Origin: Sipunculus nudus
Lineage: Eukaryota; Annelida; Sipuncula; Golfingiida; Sipunculidae
Assembly: GCA_026874595.1 (NCBI GenBank)
Contig: CM049310.1
Coordinates: 77,059,056-77,123,055, forward strand
Length of the DNA: 64,000 nt
Reading direction: 5' to 3'
Both the position numbers and the translations under genes were made by a program. This document shows, in pieces, positions 45,606 through 56,340 of the stretch. A model generated the notes under the pieces. That model searched no databases and had not been told where the DNA came from. It worked only from the letters and a program-made list of their open reading frames with translations. Each line of letters starts with the position of its first letter. Position 1 is the first letter of the stretch.

Positions 45606-46199
45606 ATTAAGGAATATCACCATAGGAAAATGCTAATGTAACAGTAGGAAAAAGTTCACATCTTAATGAGTCAATGGGTAATTCATTTATATTAATATAA
45701 GCAGATTATTCGACCTGAAACTGTTTTTCTCAGCAGATTTTGGTTGGTATCTTAATTTCGATGTCGATGGTACATTAAATCCACGAATAATGATAAATAT
45801 GTAATATTTTAGTTGTCGGGTAAAGGAGTAGGCCTATTCTTTAAATGACATAACATGAAACAAACATGATATTATAAAACACTCATAAATTCTACCATAC
45901 GTTATATGACTCATCTGAACACATCTGTTAATATATGTATCTATGTGATATTATATATTTCTAGTAGTAAAATAAAGTAGTAAAAAGGCAGGAAAACAAG
46001 ACTTAATAGGAACACTCATGCAGGAAGCATGCAAGAATATGCTGTATTGTTTTGAGATCTGGGCAAGCACGGCCAATATAAAAAATACGTGTATTCATAT
46101 TCGGTAAAAAAGAAAACAATATTATTATCCTTTCTATCGGATATACCACTGTTAACTTATTATCTGGTTTTGTTATATAAGTTTATATTATAATAGTGT

Positions 46200-46280
46200 A
46201 ATAATAGTTATAATAATAATAATCATAATAAAAATAATAATTATTATTTTATATTTGTTATTATTATTATTATTATTATA

Positions 46281-46320
<40 letters not shown>

Positions 46321-46326
46321 CTATTA
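46200..46326. repeat. (ATT)n/(AAT)n microsatellite
   Basis: Imperfect trinucleotide tract rich in TTA, with several interruptions. Confidence 0.9.
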
Positions 46327-46631
46327 TTTAATAACCTTGAGAATATCCAGTAGCTTTTTTCATACATTATGTGTTATTATATTATTACATTTTTTTACAA
46401 TAGACGTGTAAATATTTAGATACAGCTAGAGAAAGCATTGGTACAGACAACGATTAGCAGAGAGACAATAGTGCTTTCAGAGCGGATATAAACATACCAA
46501 GTGGAGAACAGACGCAGAGTGTTTCTATAATGCTTTCTAGAACGTCCGACTTGGCCAATGTTTCATAAAAATACTTGGGGTTTTGACACGCGGTGAATAA
46601 TTCAGCGCTTACGGCCAGCTAAACCGGGGCC

Positions 46632-46877
46632 ATGCTGCTTCCAAGATGTAGAGCTGCAATGGCACGTATTCACCGCCCCATCTATCACAATTACACAACG
46701 CTGTTCCCCGAAGAACAATACTTTCTGGCACCAGCTGCAGACAATTACAGTGTTGTCAATAAAACTCTTTCTTTATTGTCCCATTTCCCTGATAAACTTG
46801 CTGAAGAAAGGCTCGCTTTTGCAGAAAGGCACATATACAGGAAACCAAGACGCCCTCTAGGGGCGGAGTTCCATTAA
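46632..46877 (+). CDS. Candidate ORF of 81 codons, unknown
   Basis: A 246-nt ORF in DNA of mixed composition. From its second methionine it reads MARIHRPIYHNYTTLFPEEQ, then a hydrophilic, charged C-terminal half with KLAEERLAFAERHIYRKPR. The balanced residue use is unlike the low-complexity ORFs around it. No splice sites are obvious, and no domain or homologue is recognised. An RFX-like GTTGCCATGACGAC follows the stop. It could be a single-exon small gene or an exon fragment. Confidence 0.25.
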   Translation: MLLPRCRAAMARIHRPIYHNYTTLFPEEQYFLAPAADNYSVVNKTLSLLSHFPDKLAEERLAFAERHIYRKPRRPLGAEFH

Positions 46878-47795
46878 CGTTGCCATGACGACGGGTCTAA
46901 CCACACAACTTATCTGGGGCTTATATGTGCTAAATTTACCACGGATATCGGGGATATGCTCATATTTTTCACAACTGAATATAAGTGGCTGAGATTTATA
47001 TATATATATTTACTTTAAGACCGTCAGATACATACCTGCTGCTGTGGTCAAGGGTTATCACGCATGCGCATATAGGTATGATACACGTCACCAGATGGGA
47101 TTTTAAAATTAATTAAAATGATCAAAGTTAATCTTTTTTTAAAAGTGATTGATGTACAGTATTAGAGACTACTTTTCGTAAAAACAATCTTATCTCTTTG
47201 ATGAATTTGAAAGTATTTCCTGCATTTTCTTGAATGCTCATTGTTCCTGTTTTTGTTTTGTTTATCAGGTGCCTTATTTAGCAATTAAAACACACGTTTA
47301 TCATTTTCCGGTCCAGGACGTACTTAAAATGATGGGTTTCGTGAAAAGAGAGCCTCAATGCACTGATAGTTATTGACACGTTAATTACAAAATCTGTAAC
47401 TAGGATGATTAAAGAAGGCTATCCATTCATAGGTATTCCATTTGTTAATGGGTTCCTGTTTACGGTATTACCTCTTTTGCTGCTGAGCGCCATCTGATGA
47501 TCATTAAGTAAATTAAAGTGGCTTCTAGGGAGACGTTTCTTCTGGACAGTTACTTTTTATATCTTCATTAAAGAGGCCCAATCATCTATTAAGCATGTTG
47601 AAATTACACGAAAAATAGCCTCTTCACTATAAAATGAATTGGTACCTGCCAAACAATTGCCCTAAAACCGTTTGCTTAGTCCGGTAAACGAGTGTTAAAA
47701 ACAGTGGACCGGGCGCGATCACAAGTGTTAATATAAACACAGTGCATGCATCGCCGGGTTACAACACATGTTAATCTGGAGATTCCCTGACTGAC
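46878..47795. other. No feature recognised
   Basis: AT-rich with a short (TA)n near 47000. Non-coding by inspection. Confidence 0.45.
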
Positions 47796-48086
47796 TTGGC
47801 CCAAAAATTAAAAACATGTTTCTGCTGGCTGAAACATTACGTGTTACGGCTCACAATCGGACCTCCGGTCACGGGGCATTGTTTTGGTAAACACGTGTGT
47901 ACAAACACGTGGACTGAGTTTACCAACACGCAGAGCTATAACAAGGTGCTGAACCGCCGTATGCGAAGTACTGAGCCTGTGTGCTGCGATGTTTTTGATG
48001 GTAAGCCTTTGTATAAAGCAAAAACTGAGCTGTTAGTGTGGAAGGGTGGGCATAATATAGTTCCTGATTATGTGTTACAAAGGTAA
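47796..48086 (+). CDS. Candidate ORF of 96 codons, unknown
   Basis: It reads MAQKLKTCFCWLKHYVLRLT, continues with a Cys/Thr-rich middle (GKHVCTNTWTEFTNTQSYNK), then NRRMRSTEPVCCDVFDG. A GTAAGC donor-like site follows GATGTTTTTGATG, so an exon ending there is possible. Seven cysteines are present but no domain is recognised. It may be a decayed gene or chance. Confidence 0.2.
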   Translation: MAQKLKTCFCWLKHYVLRLTIGPPVTGHCFGKHVCTNTWTEFTNTQSYNKVLNRRMRSTEPVCCDVFDGKPLYKAKTELLVWKGGHNIVPDYVLQR

Positions 48087-49195
48087 TTGACGATATTTTG
48101 AAGTCGTATTTGAATGTTAAGAACATCAAACATAAACTGACAGGCTTAAATGTATGTCATCATACAATTTACAGTAAAAATCAAAAGGTAAAGCTTTTAT
48201 TACTAAGTAAAATTTTGTGTTTAAGTTTATTGATAAAAACTTATTTAGTATGGCCTTTCAAATAAAATGTTTATAAATCTATTTTCAGTTATAATATTTT
48301 CATCTACCAAAAGGCAAATGTCTAAAATCCTTTTAAAAAATGCATGAATGTTTATAATTAAAAAAAAAACTCGTAATATTATTTTGTAAAATATGTTATA
48401 CTCAATTATAGTTAAAGAAAGAAATAATTTTTCATTGATATTATTAAATATTGTATGAAGAGTTTAAACCTGCCAACGTATTGCCATTTTTAAACAATAA
48501 AAAATCGTTTCAAACTTGAAACTAATAAAAGCCAACTACATAACAATAATCGTATTTTAAATCTCATCGTCAGATGGGAATCATCCGAGATTATTCTGAT
48601 ATAATTTGAATCTTTGTCTGATCCATCAGTTAATTTACCCGCAGCGGTTGTAATCTGCCAAAGATTCTTTGGTGCAAACAGATTCATATAAATCATTTAT
48701 GTGGGGAAATAGCTCGTTAAATATTGGTTGAAATCTTATAGAATCCTAAGGGCACCCCAACAATTGTAGTTCAAGCATTGTCTGTTGCAGGTCCGACTAC
48801 TGCCGGGAAGTTCATCGTGTTTGTACCAAATGAACCGAGCCAAGAACTTCTTCAGACAGCTCTCCTTCAATAGGGAAACCTAATTATCATTTCTGTAGCA
48901 AGTGTGAGGCATGGCCCGCGGGAGGCACTACTCAACAAGCATCAATACCATACCGGTGACCCTGGGGGTCATTCTAAAATCGTCCAACGCAATTTGTCTC
49001 AAGCGTTGATTTGGCCTTACGCGGGACCAGACCTAGTCTGATAGGATTTTCAGCCACAGACGAAAAAGTCTGACCTTGTTGCAGAGCTGGCTCTGCTGGT
49101 TTAGATTAAATTTGAAAAATGCTGATTTGAAAATTTTATTAAACTATCTATATCTTTTTTATTTGGTGTATTTGGTACATGTGCCAATGAGACAT
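48087..49195. other. No gene recognised
   Basis: AT-rich to about 48780, then a GC-richer patch (48790-49080) without a convincing ORF. Confidence 0.4.
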
Positions 49196-49198
49196 TAT

Positions 49199-49247
49199 TA
49201 TAGATAAGCCTTATATATATAATATATAATATATAATATATAAATAA

Positions 49248-49287
<40 letters not shown>

Positions 49288-49302
49288 GGAGAGAGAGAGA
49301 GA
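49199..49302. repeat. (TATA)n then (GA)n microsatellites
   Basis: An ATATATAAT-type tract is followed by GA repeats broken by a GGGAGGGGG interruption. The long minus ORFs here are translations of these repeats. Confidence 0.9.
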
Positions 49303-49392
49303 AACCTCGGAATCAAGACGCCAATATAACCTCGATAAATTGAGGTCGTTAATTTGAGGCTTTACCGAGATGGTCTTTAGGGAAGGTTTTTG

Positions 49393-49397
<5 letters not shown>

Positions 49398-49440
<43 letters not shown>
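49398..49440. repeat. (TA)n microsatellite
   Basis: About 43 bp of TA, directly at the 5' break of the third solo LTR. Confidence 0.95.
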
Positions 49441-49444
<4 letters not shown>

Positions 49445-50070
49445 TGTTTAGAATGAGTTGTGTTTAGAATTTTCGTGAAAATGGAAGTTTCTGGGCTTCG
49501 GATGAAAAAGTAGGGGCTGTGTTTAGAGCCGGCAGAGAGAAAAATACCAGCGGACACGGAAGAGTGTGACTCTCACAGTTTTGGGACCTTTCCGATAATT
49601 GCAGAATTAACAGATATTCTATGGACTTTTACAGACTAAATACGGTTTATCTTCAATTTGCCTTTGGGATTATTACCAGAACTTCTCTTTTTTTTACAAC
49701 AGATTGTTTTCAAGATTAAATCGGACTATTCTCACATGAACTGTGCATCTGGATTATTGGTGTTAAAGGACTCTTGTTGAGTGTGACAGTGGTGGTATCA
49801 AGAAATCAAAACCTAGGATCCGGACACTCTGGTACTGTACATTTTTATTATTGTTATACTGTGTAATTGTATTGATTTAATGTATTGTAATGTTAGGATT
49901 GTTCTAAGAATAAATTATAATTATGTGTTAACAAAAACCACTGACTTCTTTATTCATCCCTCTAGACATTTCACGCTGCCTAGTGTTGCGGAATCGGATT
50001 TGTTTTATCTCCGTAACAAAATTCGTGCTCGTCATGATTCCGTGATCTATTGTTATTAGGTTCCGTAACA
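49441..50070 (+). mobile_element. Solo LTR, family L1, copy 3 (5'-truncated)
   Basis: Same family as 24735-25605 in the opposite orientation. It runs from the promoter region (AGTAGGGGCTGTGTTTAGAG) through AATAAATTATAATTAT to the end GGTTCCGTAACA, followed directly by (AT)n. The upstream part of U3 is replaced by (TA)n. Confidence 0.75.
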
Positions 50071-50821
50071 ATATATATATATATTCGTTCATATTTTTTT
50101 CAATAAACCATTTTTTATTCCTGTTGACTTTGTATCTACCTCGTCAGTAAATTTCCCTTTAAGATATATGAGTTCTCCTGAGTAACTATGCAATTTTGTC
50201 ATTTGTTTGCGCATGTAGGCATAAATATGTATAAAAATTAGTTTATTGACACAGTTTTAAAGATAAGCGTTTTATAGTAGGCAACAATATATAATAACAA
50301 TTTACATTTTCATCAGTGACATTTTGACACTAATAAAGCTTTAGTCTGCTAGCAATTGACAAGATGAAACTAAAGGCGAGTACGTAATTATGCAGTCATA
50401 GGTGTACAGCTATCATGGCAACTATGAGAACAATGGAAGGATTACATTCAAGGCCAGAAACACATGCGGCAAAGCCCAGTACATAATGTAATCATGCATA
50501 AGGTAGATCGAGAAAGAAAATACAACATCATGTTGAAGTAAAAGGCCTGGCTCTCAGTCACCTCAGTATTTATGATACACAGGTTATTTCCAGATACTTA
50601 AGCGTTGGTATATACTTTTGATAGTTTGTTATTAAGTTTTTTTTTGTAAAACTACTAGGTGGAGACTTTAAAAAAGATAACCAGAAACGCCAGTAATGTG
50701 ATGGCAAGATATATTTCCCGTAAACCGTATCAGTTCTTATGGGTTTTTACCAAAATACATTCTAAATTTCAACGCAAATATTACAAAATTTATACAAATT
50801 CAAAAGAGATATCAAATATGA
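50071..50821. other. No gene recognised
   Basis: AT-rich. The plus ORF 50659-50862 is lysine/tyrosine-rich, as expected from base composition. Confidence 0.45.
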
Positions 50822-51080
50822 CCAGTTATTATCGCTGTTATAAGAAAAAGTCACGGAAATGAAATTTTGAAATATTTTAGCAACAGATAATATATAAGCT
50901 ATTGACATTTATCGCAAAAATAATGCTCATGAAACGTTACTTATATTTTTCTAAATAACCAGGTTTTATTATCAATGTAATAAGAAAAAAAGATCATGAA
51001 AATAAAATTTCGAAATATTCTAGCAGTATAGATCAGTGACTGCTATTTATTGCAAACGTAGTGCTCGAGAACCAGGTATT
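50822..51080 (+). repeat. Direct duplication, two units of about 138 bp
   Basis: Unit 1 (from 50822) and unit 2 (from 50960) share ATTATC, TGTTATAAGAAAAAGTCA/TGTAATAAGAAAAAAAGATCA, TGAAAT/AATAAAATTT, GAAATATT and TAGCA in order. Confidence 0.6.
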
Positions 51081-51112
51081 ATATTTTATTTGAAGGTGTT
51101 CACGCCAAACAA

Positions 51113-51485
51113 CAACGCCCCTCACGCAGCAGTTATACATTGCGGTCGTCCTATACATTATTTCCTGCAACCGCTGCTAGGTATGGAAAGGTTCTCTGGG
51201 CAGGAACACCAGGGTGCACACAGAGCACAGAATTGTGATCAAAAGCGTGGATGTGGATCTAACCAAATTATAATCATGCGACACCTGCTCCCGTTGGTCT
51301 TATAACACCCTTTTTAAAATTTGGGCTGGGTGTACAATGCAATATCAGTGGTCTGGGTACAGTTCTGTGGTCTTTGCGCACCCTTGTGTTCCTGCCCAGA
51401 GAATCTTGCCATACCAAGCAGCGGTAACGCGAAAAGATATCTGGGACGACTGCAGTGTATAACCGCTGCATTGGGGTGTAGGCAA
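51113..51485. repeat. Inverted repeat with about 130-bp arms
   Basis: The arm at 51113-51243 and the arm at 51350-51485 are reverse complements with mismatches. Paired landmarks include CAGTTATACATTGC / GCAGTGTATAACCGCTG and TTCTCTGGGCAGGAACAC / GTGTTCCTGCCCAGAGAATC. The spacer is about 105 bp. It lies just downstream of the alternative terminal exon (minus strand), so its hairpin would be in that exon's 3' UTR. Confidence 0.8.
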
Positions 51486-51489
51486 ACAG

Positions 51490-51694
51490 CTAGCACACAT
51501 CATTTGAGAGCAAGATGGAGAAAAAGAGAGAAAGAACGTAAATGACGGATAAAAGCCGGGTACTTGTAGGTTCAGTCGCGGTGGATAGCCTGGCCAACAG
51601 GTTGGCAGGAGCAAGGGGGGCTGACTTAACGACCGCGGGGCTGGTGGACGTGGTAACCATGGAAGCAGGACTCGTAACCATGGACGATGTGGTC
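51490..51694 (-). CDS. Candidate alternative terminal exon: Ser/Thr-rich with hydrophobic tail
   Basis: The minus-strand acceptor TTATCTTGTTTTACGTGTGCAG precedes GACCACATCG. The frame compatible with the upstream micro-exon gives TTSSMVTSPASMVTTSTSPA, then a Pro/Ala/Ser/Thr-rich linker, ending RLLSVIYVLSLFFSILLS, NDVC and TAG. A Ser/Thr/Pro stalk with a terminal hydrophobic segment is typical of GPI-anchor signals or single-pass tails. Its start phase equals that of the cysteine-rich exon, so the micro-exon could splice to either. Another frame stays open longer and reads into the inverted repeat, but has no such organisation. Transcript evidence is lacking. Confidence 0.4.
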
Positions 51695-52040
51695 CTGCAC
51701 ACGTAAAACAAGATAAATCACGCTTTAATTTAACATTTTGCTCCATTAACACTAAAATGCATTTTAAATTGTATTACCATAATAATTTTCAAACGATCTT
51801 TCACAAAGATCGAGGACTTCATATTTAGACTTGAATAGTTTTCTATCCTTATATATGAGAAATAAATGCGATATTTTAAAATATACATGTTTAAATTGTA
51901 GCATGATATAATTCCGAATGGCCAATTACAGTGTGCGACAAGTTCATATTTAGACGTTATCATATTATTCTCCATGTAAATAATAAAAAAATGGTATATT
52001 TATTATAGATATGATTTTTAATCTTTATATCTACCCTTAT

Positions 52041-52110
52041 ATGAGAAAGAAATTAATACACTATCTTGTTTTATTGATGTTTTTACTCTTAACCATGCAG
52101 GCCTGCATAG
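52041..52110 (+). CDS. Candidate signal-peptide first exon
   Basis: ATG starts MRKKLIHYLVLLMFLLLTMQ, then ACI and one base, followed by the donor GTAAAACAAG. The layout (basic start, leucine-rich core, small residues near the end) is that of a signal peptide. It is on the opposite strand to the cysteine-rich gene. Its surroundings (51690-52260) contain a diverged local duplication, and AT-rich DNA often yields such hydrophobic ORFs, so it may be chance. Confidence 0.2.
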
Positions 52111-52263
52111 GTAAAACAAGATACACCTTGCGGTCTAAAATGCATATTTACGTGTTTTTTCATCTGAAAGCTTCAGTTGATTTAACCGTTCAATACAACA
52201 TGATTCATCCTGACTTAAGATATTATGTTTGCAAGCATACAAAGAAGTAATATTTACATTTTG

Positions 52264-52663
52264 TGTATAAAAAGTGGCGTTTATGTAAAACACAATAAAC
52301 ACTCATTTGGAGAACAATATATGTACAGCAATTCGACCGGTTACATGTTTGCAGATATTTACATTTGCATGATGGTTTTTACACAAAGTGACCTGATTTC
52401 GTACAGTCCTATAATCAATCAGTCAACTAATAGGTAAAGACTGTACATTAAACACAGGTTGTCCGGGGTTAATTTTAAATGTTTTCTGATTCCCCTCTAC
52501 GATTTCAGATAACCTCCCCAAAACAGTTTGTTTATTTACCTATAATTGATATTTCTTCCTTCTGATGTTCTGAAATTAGGTTGAACTTTTATAAATCTTA
52601 TAGATGTATGTAATGTATCATACGCTTTATGGAAGTCGGTGAATAAAAATATACGATTTTAGT
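52264..52663. other. No feature recognised
   Basis: AT-rich and non-coding by inspection. Confidence 0.45.
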
Positions 52664-53050
52664 CGCCTCCGCAAGGAGGGTATGTGTTCATCGCCGTTCG
52701 TGTGGGTTTGTGTGTTTGTTCACAACATTAATCACTCAATCATGAATGGAATCGCATGACATTTTCAGGGCTATTTCGGGAATGGGTAAATGAAGAATCG
52801 ATTAAATTTGGGTGTGGATCCGGCACATGATCCGGATTCAGGAACATTCTCAAGAAATATTCACAGATGTAAAGTCACTTATGCACGAATGGACCTGGGA
52901 ATATTGGCCGAATAAGTAAATGCAAACACGGTTCTGAGAGCATCCCCCAATAGGGACAACCCCCTCCCCCCCCTACCAAAAAAAAATAAATAAATAACAC
53001 CCACACACACATGGCAGAGGCAGACATTCCTTAGAATGCAGATTTCTAGT
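52664..53050 (-). repeat. Interspersed repeat family R1, copy 4 (inverted)
   Basis: It begins GTCGCCTCCGCAAGGAGGG and ends with the palindrome CATTCCTTAGAATG and TTTCTAGT. The inner landmarks match the reverse complement of 17194-17535. A C-rich and A-rich segment (52960-52995) is inserted near one end. Confidence 0.75.
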
Positions 53051-53051
53051 C

Positions 53052-53056
<5 letters not shown>

Positions 53057-53091
<35 letters not shown>
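53057..53091. repeat. (TA)n microsatellite
   Basis: About 35 bp of TA just outside the R1 end. Confidence 0.95.
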
Positions 53092-53093
<2 letters not shown>

Positions 53094-53434
53094 ATATATG
53101 GATTTTAACTTTTCAATATCGTATCTTCCACGTGTTTACTTAAATAACATTGAAATGAATTAAAAGTATAAGAAATTTTGCTATATAAGTGAAAAAGATC
53201 ATATAAAATCTAAAATGAAGTTGAGGATACCCCCGGAGTTATCTGAAATCGCTTTCAGATTACCCGTTGGGTTGGGGGTTGGTGGAGGGGGGGGGGGCGT
53301 TATCTGATAGGGAGATAACCCTAAGCCTTTACACCGGTCGTTCATTTGACGACTTCTCTTGAATGTTTCAACACGACCACCCATTTAACCCGAAACATTT
53401 CAGTGGTTTAAGATAAAAGAGATGGTGATGTTTT
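53092..53434. other. No gene; G run at about 53286
   Basis: AT-rich with a G run near 53286-53297. The minus ORF here reads the run as polyproline. Confidence 0.45.
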
Positions 53435-53550
53435 CAGGGGTGGATTAAGAGGGGTGATAGGGCTTTTTCGACCTAAAATGCTTTGGATTGCCTCTGGCAC
53501 CGATTTCTTCCCCAAACGTTCAGCATGCGAGAGTTACGTAACCGCCCCTG
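53435..53550. mobile_element. MITE, 116 bp, CAGGGG ends
   Basis: The left end CAGGGGTGGATTAAG and the right end TACGTAACCGCCCCTG are inverted. The pentamer GTTTT flanks both ends (53430-53434 and 53551-53555), matching the 5-bp duplication seen at 7778-7977. Confidence 0.75.
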
Positions 53551-53555
53551 GTTTT

Positions 53556-54147
53556 GCTGTTTTCGTTCTATTTAATTATATATGAAAGGTTGAAAGATAA
53601 CAAATAAAACGAATACAAAAAATACTTTAAGAAATCTCTCTCAGAGGATACTTCCCTTTTCTCTATTGAAAATTCTGACGTAACTAGTGGGTATATTTTC
53701 ACGGCACCTCGTCTTGAAGATTAAAATAGTAATGTTTGTGAATTGTGATTTGATAAAAAGTTTTGACACGTCTCTCGCTAAATTGCTTACAATGTTTTCT
53801 AATTTACATTTCTGTCCTAGTAATATAAAGAATAACGGAGTATACTTAAAATATTGTTAGCCGATTGTTTCTTTTGTTTACTGATCCGGGAAATTGGAAT
53901 GGCTACTTTAAAACGTTTATTGTAAACTAACTAAAAAAAGAAATTTAATATTCTTTGACATAGGATTTTAACTGCTTTTAAATATGTTTTCCAAGCAAAG
54001 ACTGTTTATGAAAAAAAAACAATTGACTTTTTTTCTTTTTTCTTATTGTTACACAAACATACTGACATGGGTCTACTTGAATTTCTCTTTCACATGGTCA
54101 CTGTATATGAATACTGTTTATATCAGTGATAAAAAAAATTATATATT
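53556..54147. other. No feature recognised
   Basis: AT-rich and non-coding by inspection. Confidence 0.5.
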
Positions 54148-55020
54148 CCAGAACTTGAGTCCACCTTTTTAGTGACTAGAACTCGGACTTGAACTCGAGT
54201 CAGAACTTGAGTCCACCTTTTTAGGGACTAGAACTCGGACTTGAACTCGGGTCAGAACTTGGGTCCACTTTATTAAGGACTTGGACTTGGACTCGAGTCA
54301 GAACTTGAGTCCACCTTTTAAGGACTAAAACTCGGACTTGAACTCGAGTCAGGACTTGGGTCCACCTTTTTAAGGACTTGGACTTGGACTCGAGTCAGAA
54401 CATAAGTCAACCCTTTTTAGGGACTAGAACTCGGACTTGAACTCGAATCAGAACTTGAGTCTACCTTTTTAAGGACTAGAACTCGGACTTGAACTCGATT
54501 CAGAACTTGAGTCCACCTTTTTAAGGACTAGAACTCGGACTTGGACTCGAGTCAGAACTTGAGTCCACCTTTTTAAGGACTCGGACTTGGACATGGACTC
54601 GAGGGTTGTGGACTCGGACTTGTACTCGGACTCGGAGGTAAGGACCGTATCAGGCCGAGTCCATTCCGAGTACAGTAGAAAAGAAAACGCTAGTCACGTA
54701 CTATATAAAGATTTTGCTCATGGGTGAACTACTGACAGAATAGTACAAAGAAATAAAGACTATACGTACCAAGTTTGAGCTCTGCATCAGGGGCTTAACA
54801 TAATTAAACATTCAAGTAAAGGGAACTAAGCTTATAAACCTACATAAAATTTGCATGATTATCTCAAATATCCTTTTTAAATTCTTGTAAAAGAAGATTT
54901 GTATTGGACTCAGACTTGAATTTGATTTCCAAATGACTCGGACTCGAGGAAGATGGACTTGGATAGGAACCTTATGGACTGGAAATTGGACACGGACTCG
55001 GATAGTACGGACTCGACAAC
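54148..55020. repeat. GACTCGG-array element R3, copy 2 (expanded)
   Basis: The left flank holds about eight tandem units of about 55-60 bp (with AGAACTTGAGTCCACC, TTTTTAAGGACTAG and ACTCGGACTTGAACTCG) up to about 54600. The unique centre (54650-54905) has GTCCATTCCGAGTACAG and CTACTGACAGAATAGTAC, matching copy 1. The right flank repeats GACTCGGACTCG motifs. ORF 54933-55133 is a product of the hexamer. Confidence 0.8.
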
Positions 55021-55148
55021 ATCACTGGTTTATAGCTCCAAGAAAACTGTTTTCACCTGAGTTTTGTTTTAGGTTCTTTAATAGAATAACAAAGTTACTA
55101 TTCAACTTATTTCTACAACACATTTGGGGTTGAACATGAACCGAGAAA

Positions 55149-56340
55149 ATGATACTTCGCCCTAGTTTTTTTTTGCCTTATAGTAAAAATAAATACACAG
55201 ACGCAATTATTGTTATCGAGATATATATTACGGTACTGCAGCGAAACACATTGGAAGATTTAACTAATAAGAGACTGTTAGAAACTTTAGACACTTTAGA
55301 GAGTGGTCAATTACTTTTTGCTAATTTCATATGTTTTATTGAATTTCTATAATGGATATAGATTTTCCAGTTTTGAAGGTTTTTGACAAAGGTTATGCTT
55401 CTCCAATAAGAAATCTGTATTATTATCTGTTATGACAATAACAGAGAATGTCTTGGAAACGCTGGAGTACAAATGAGTATTTTAAACTAGTTGGTTGCGG
55501 GAATGTCATGTTCCCCATAGCCCGTTGTGCGCCATGTTCAATGCCAGCTTTTGAAGCTTTACTTTTGTCTAGAAAAATGAAGTGCTCCTGAATATTTAAA
55601 AAAATTATCATCAAAATGGAATTGAAAAGTTTTCGATTAAAAAAGATTATCCGGTTTGTGGTTTAATTCCAGCGTTCAACATTTTTATGTCGGCTTGCTT
55701 CAAGGTTACCAAAAAGAAATGGATTTCTTATGACAATGTGGGCTTGGAACAGAAATGACTGATTGCAAAGAAGATAGGTCTTTTTCTTCGCCAGTGGCAG
55801 ATGTATGGAAAAAAAGTATGTTTTCTGTTGACGTGGGTGATTTATCAAGACATTCTTATGGTCGTGTGGAGACAGGAGAAAAAATTACAGGAAGCTACTG
55901 TTACCCTGACTTCTAATGAGATACCTTTGCGCCCGGCGAAACTGTGTTGTCATGCAGCGGCTTTGGAGTGTGTGTTATGTATTAAAGAGAGAGATACATT
56001 TAGCAAAAAACTCATGTAATTTTACTCAAACTTTAATCTCTCCATATTTACACTAAAAGCGGTCTTGATGTTGAATGAAGTCCATCATTTTACTTTGATT
56101 TAACATCTCTTTGATGTGAATGCCTTAGGGTTTCTAGTTAGAGTCCTTTGAACCACTTACTTTTTCCCAAACACGCTTATAAGCTTCATCCCACGTGCTA
56201 CTTGTTGTTCGCGACAAAAAGATACTCTACAATCCCTATGTGCACTTTTCAACGTCCTGGTAGTGAGTATTTAATAGATGCCATACGCCATGTTAACAAT
56301 GCACCAGTAGTATGTATTAAGATTCAATGAATCAACCGAC
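55149..56340 (+). pseudogene. Degenerate coding-like stretch, origin unknown
   Basis: Several plus-strand pieces in different frames have protein-like composition: LQRNTLEDLTNKRLLETLDT near 55230-55320, a segment with NVMFPIARCAPCSMPAFEAL near 55500-55560, one with EIPLRPAKLCCHAAALECVL near 55915-55980, and one with MCTFQRPGSEYLIDAIRHVN near 56240-56300. Stops and frame changes separate them. This could be a decayed retroelement, an old viral insertion or a processed pseudogene. No domain was recognised, so the call is tentative. Confidence 0.25.

Noticed and set aside
49198-49557. 119-codon minus-strand ORF
   Set aside because: It consists of (GA)n and (TA)n tracts plus LTR sequence; the residues are Ser-Leu and Tyr-Ile runs.
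51345-51752. 135-codon minus-strand ORF, the longest near the alternative exon
   Set aside because: Proline/leucine-rich, and it runs into the inverted repeat. The other frame gives an organised Ser/Thr stalk and hydrophobic tail and matches the splice phase.
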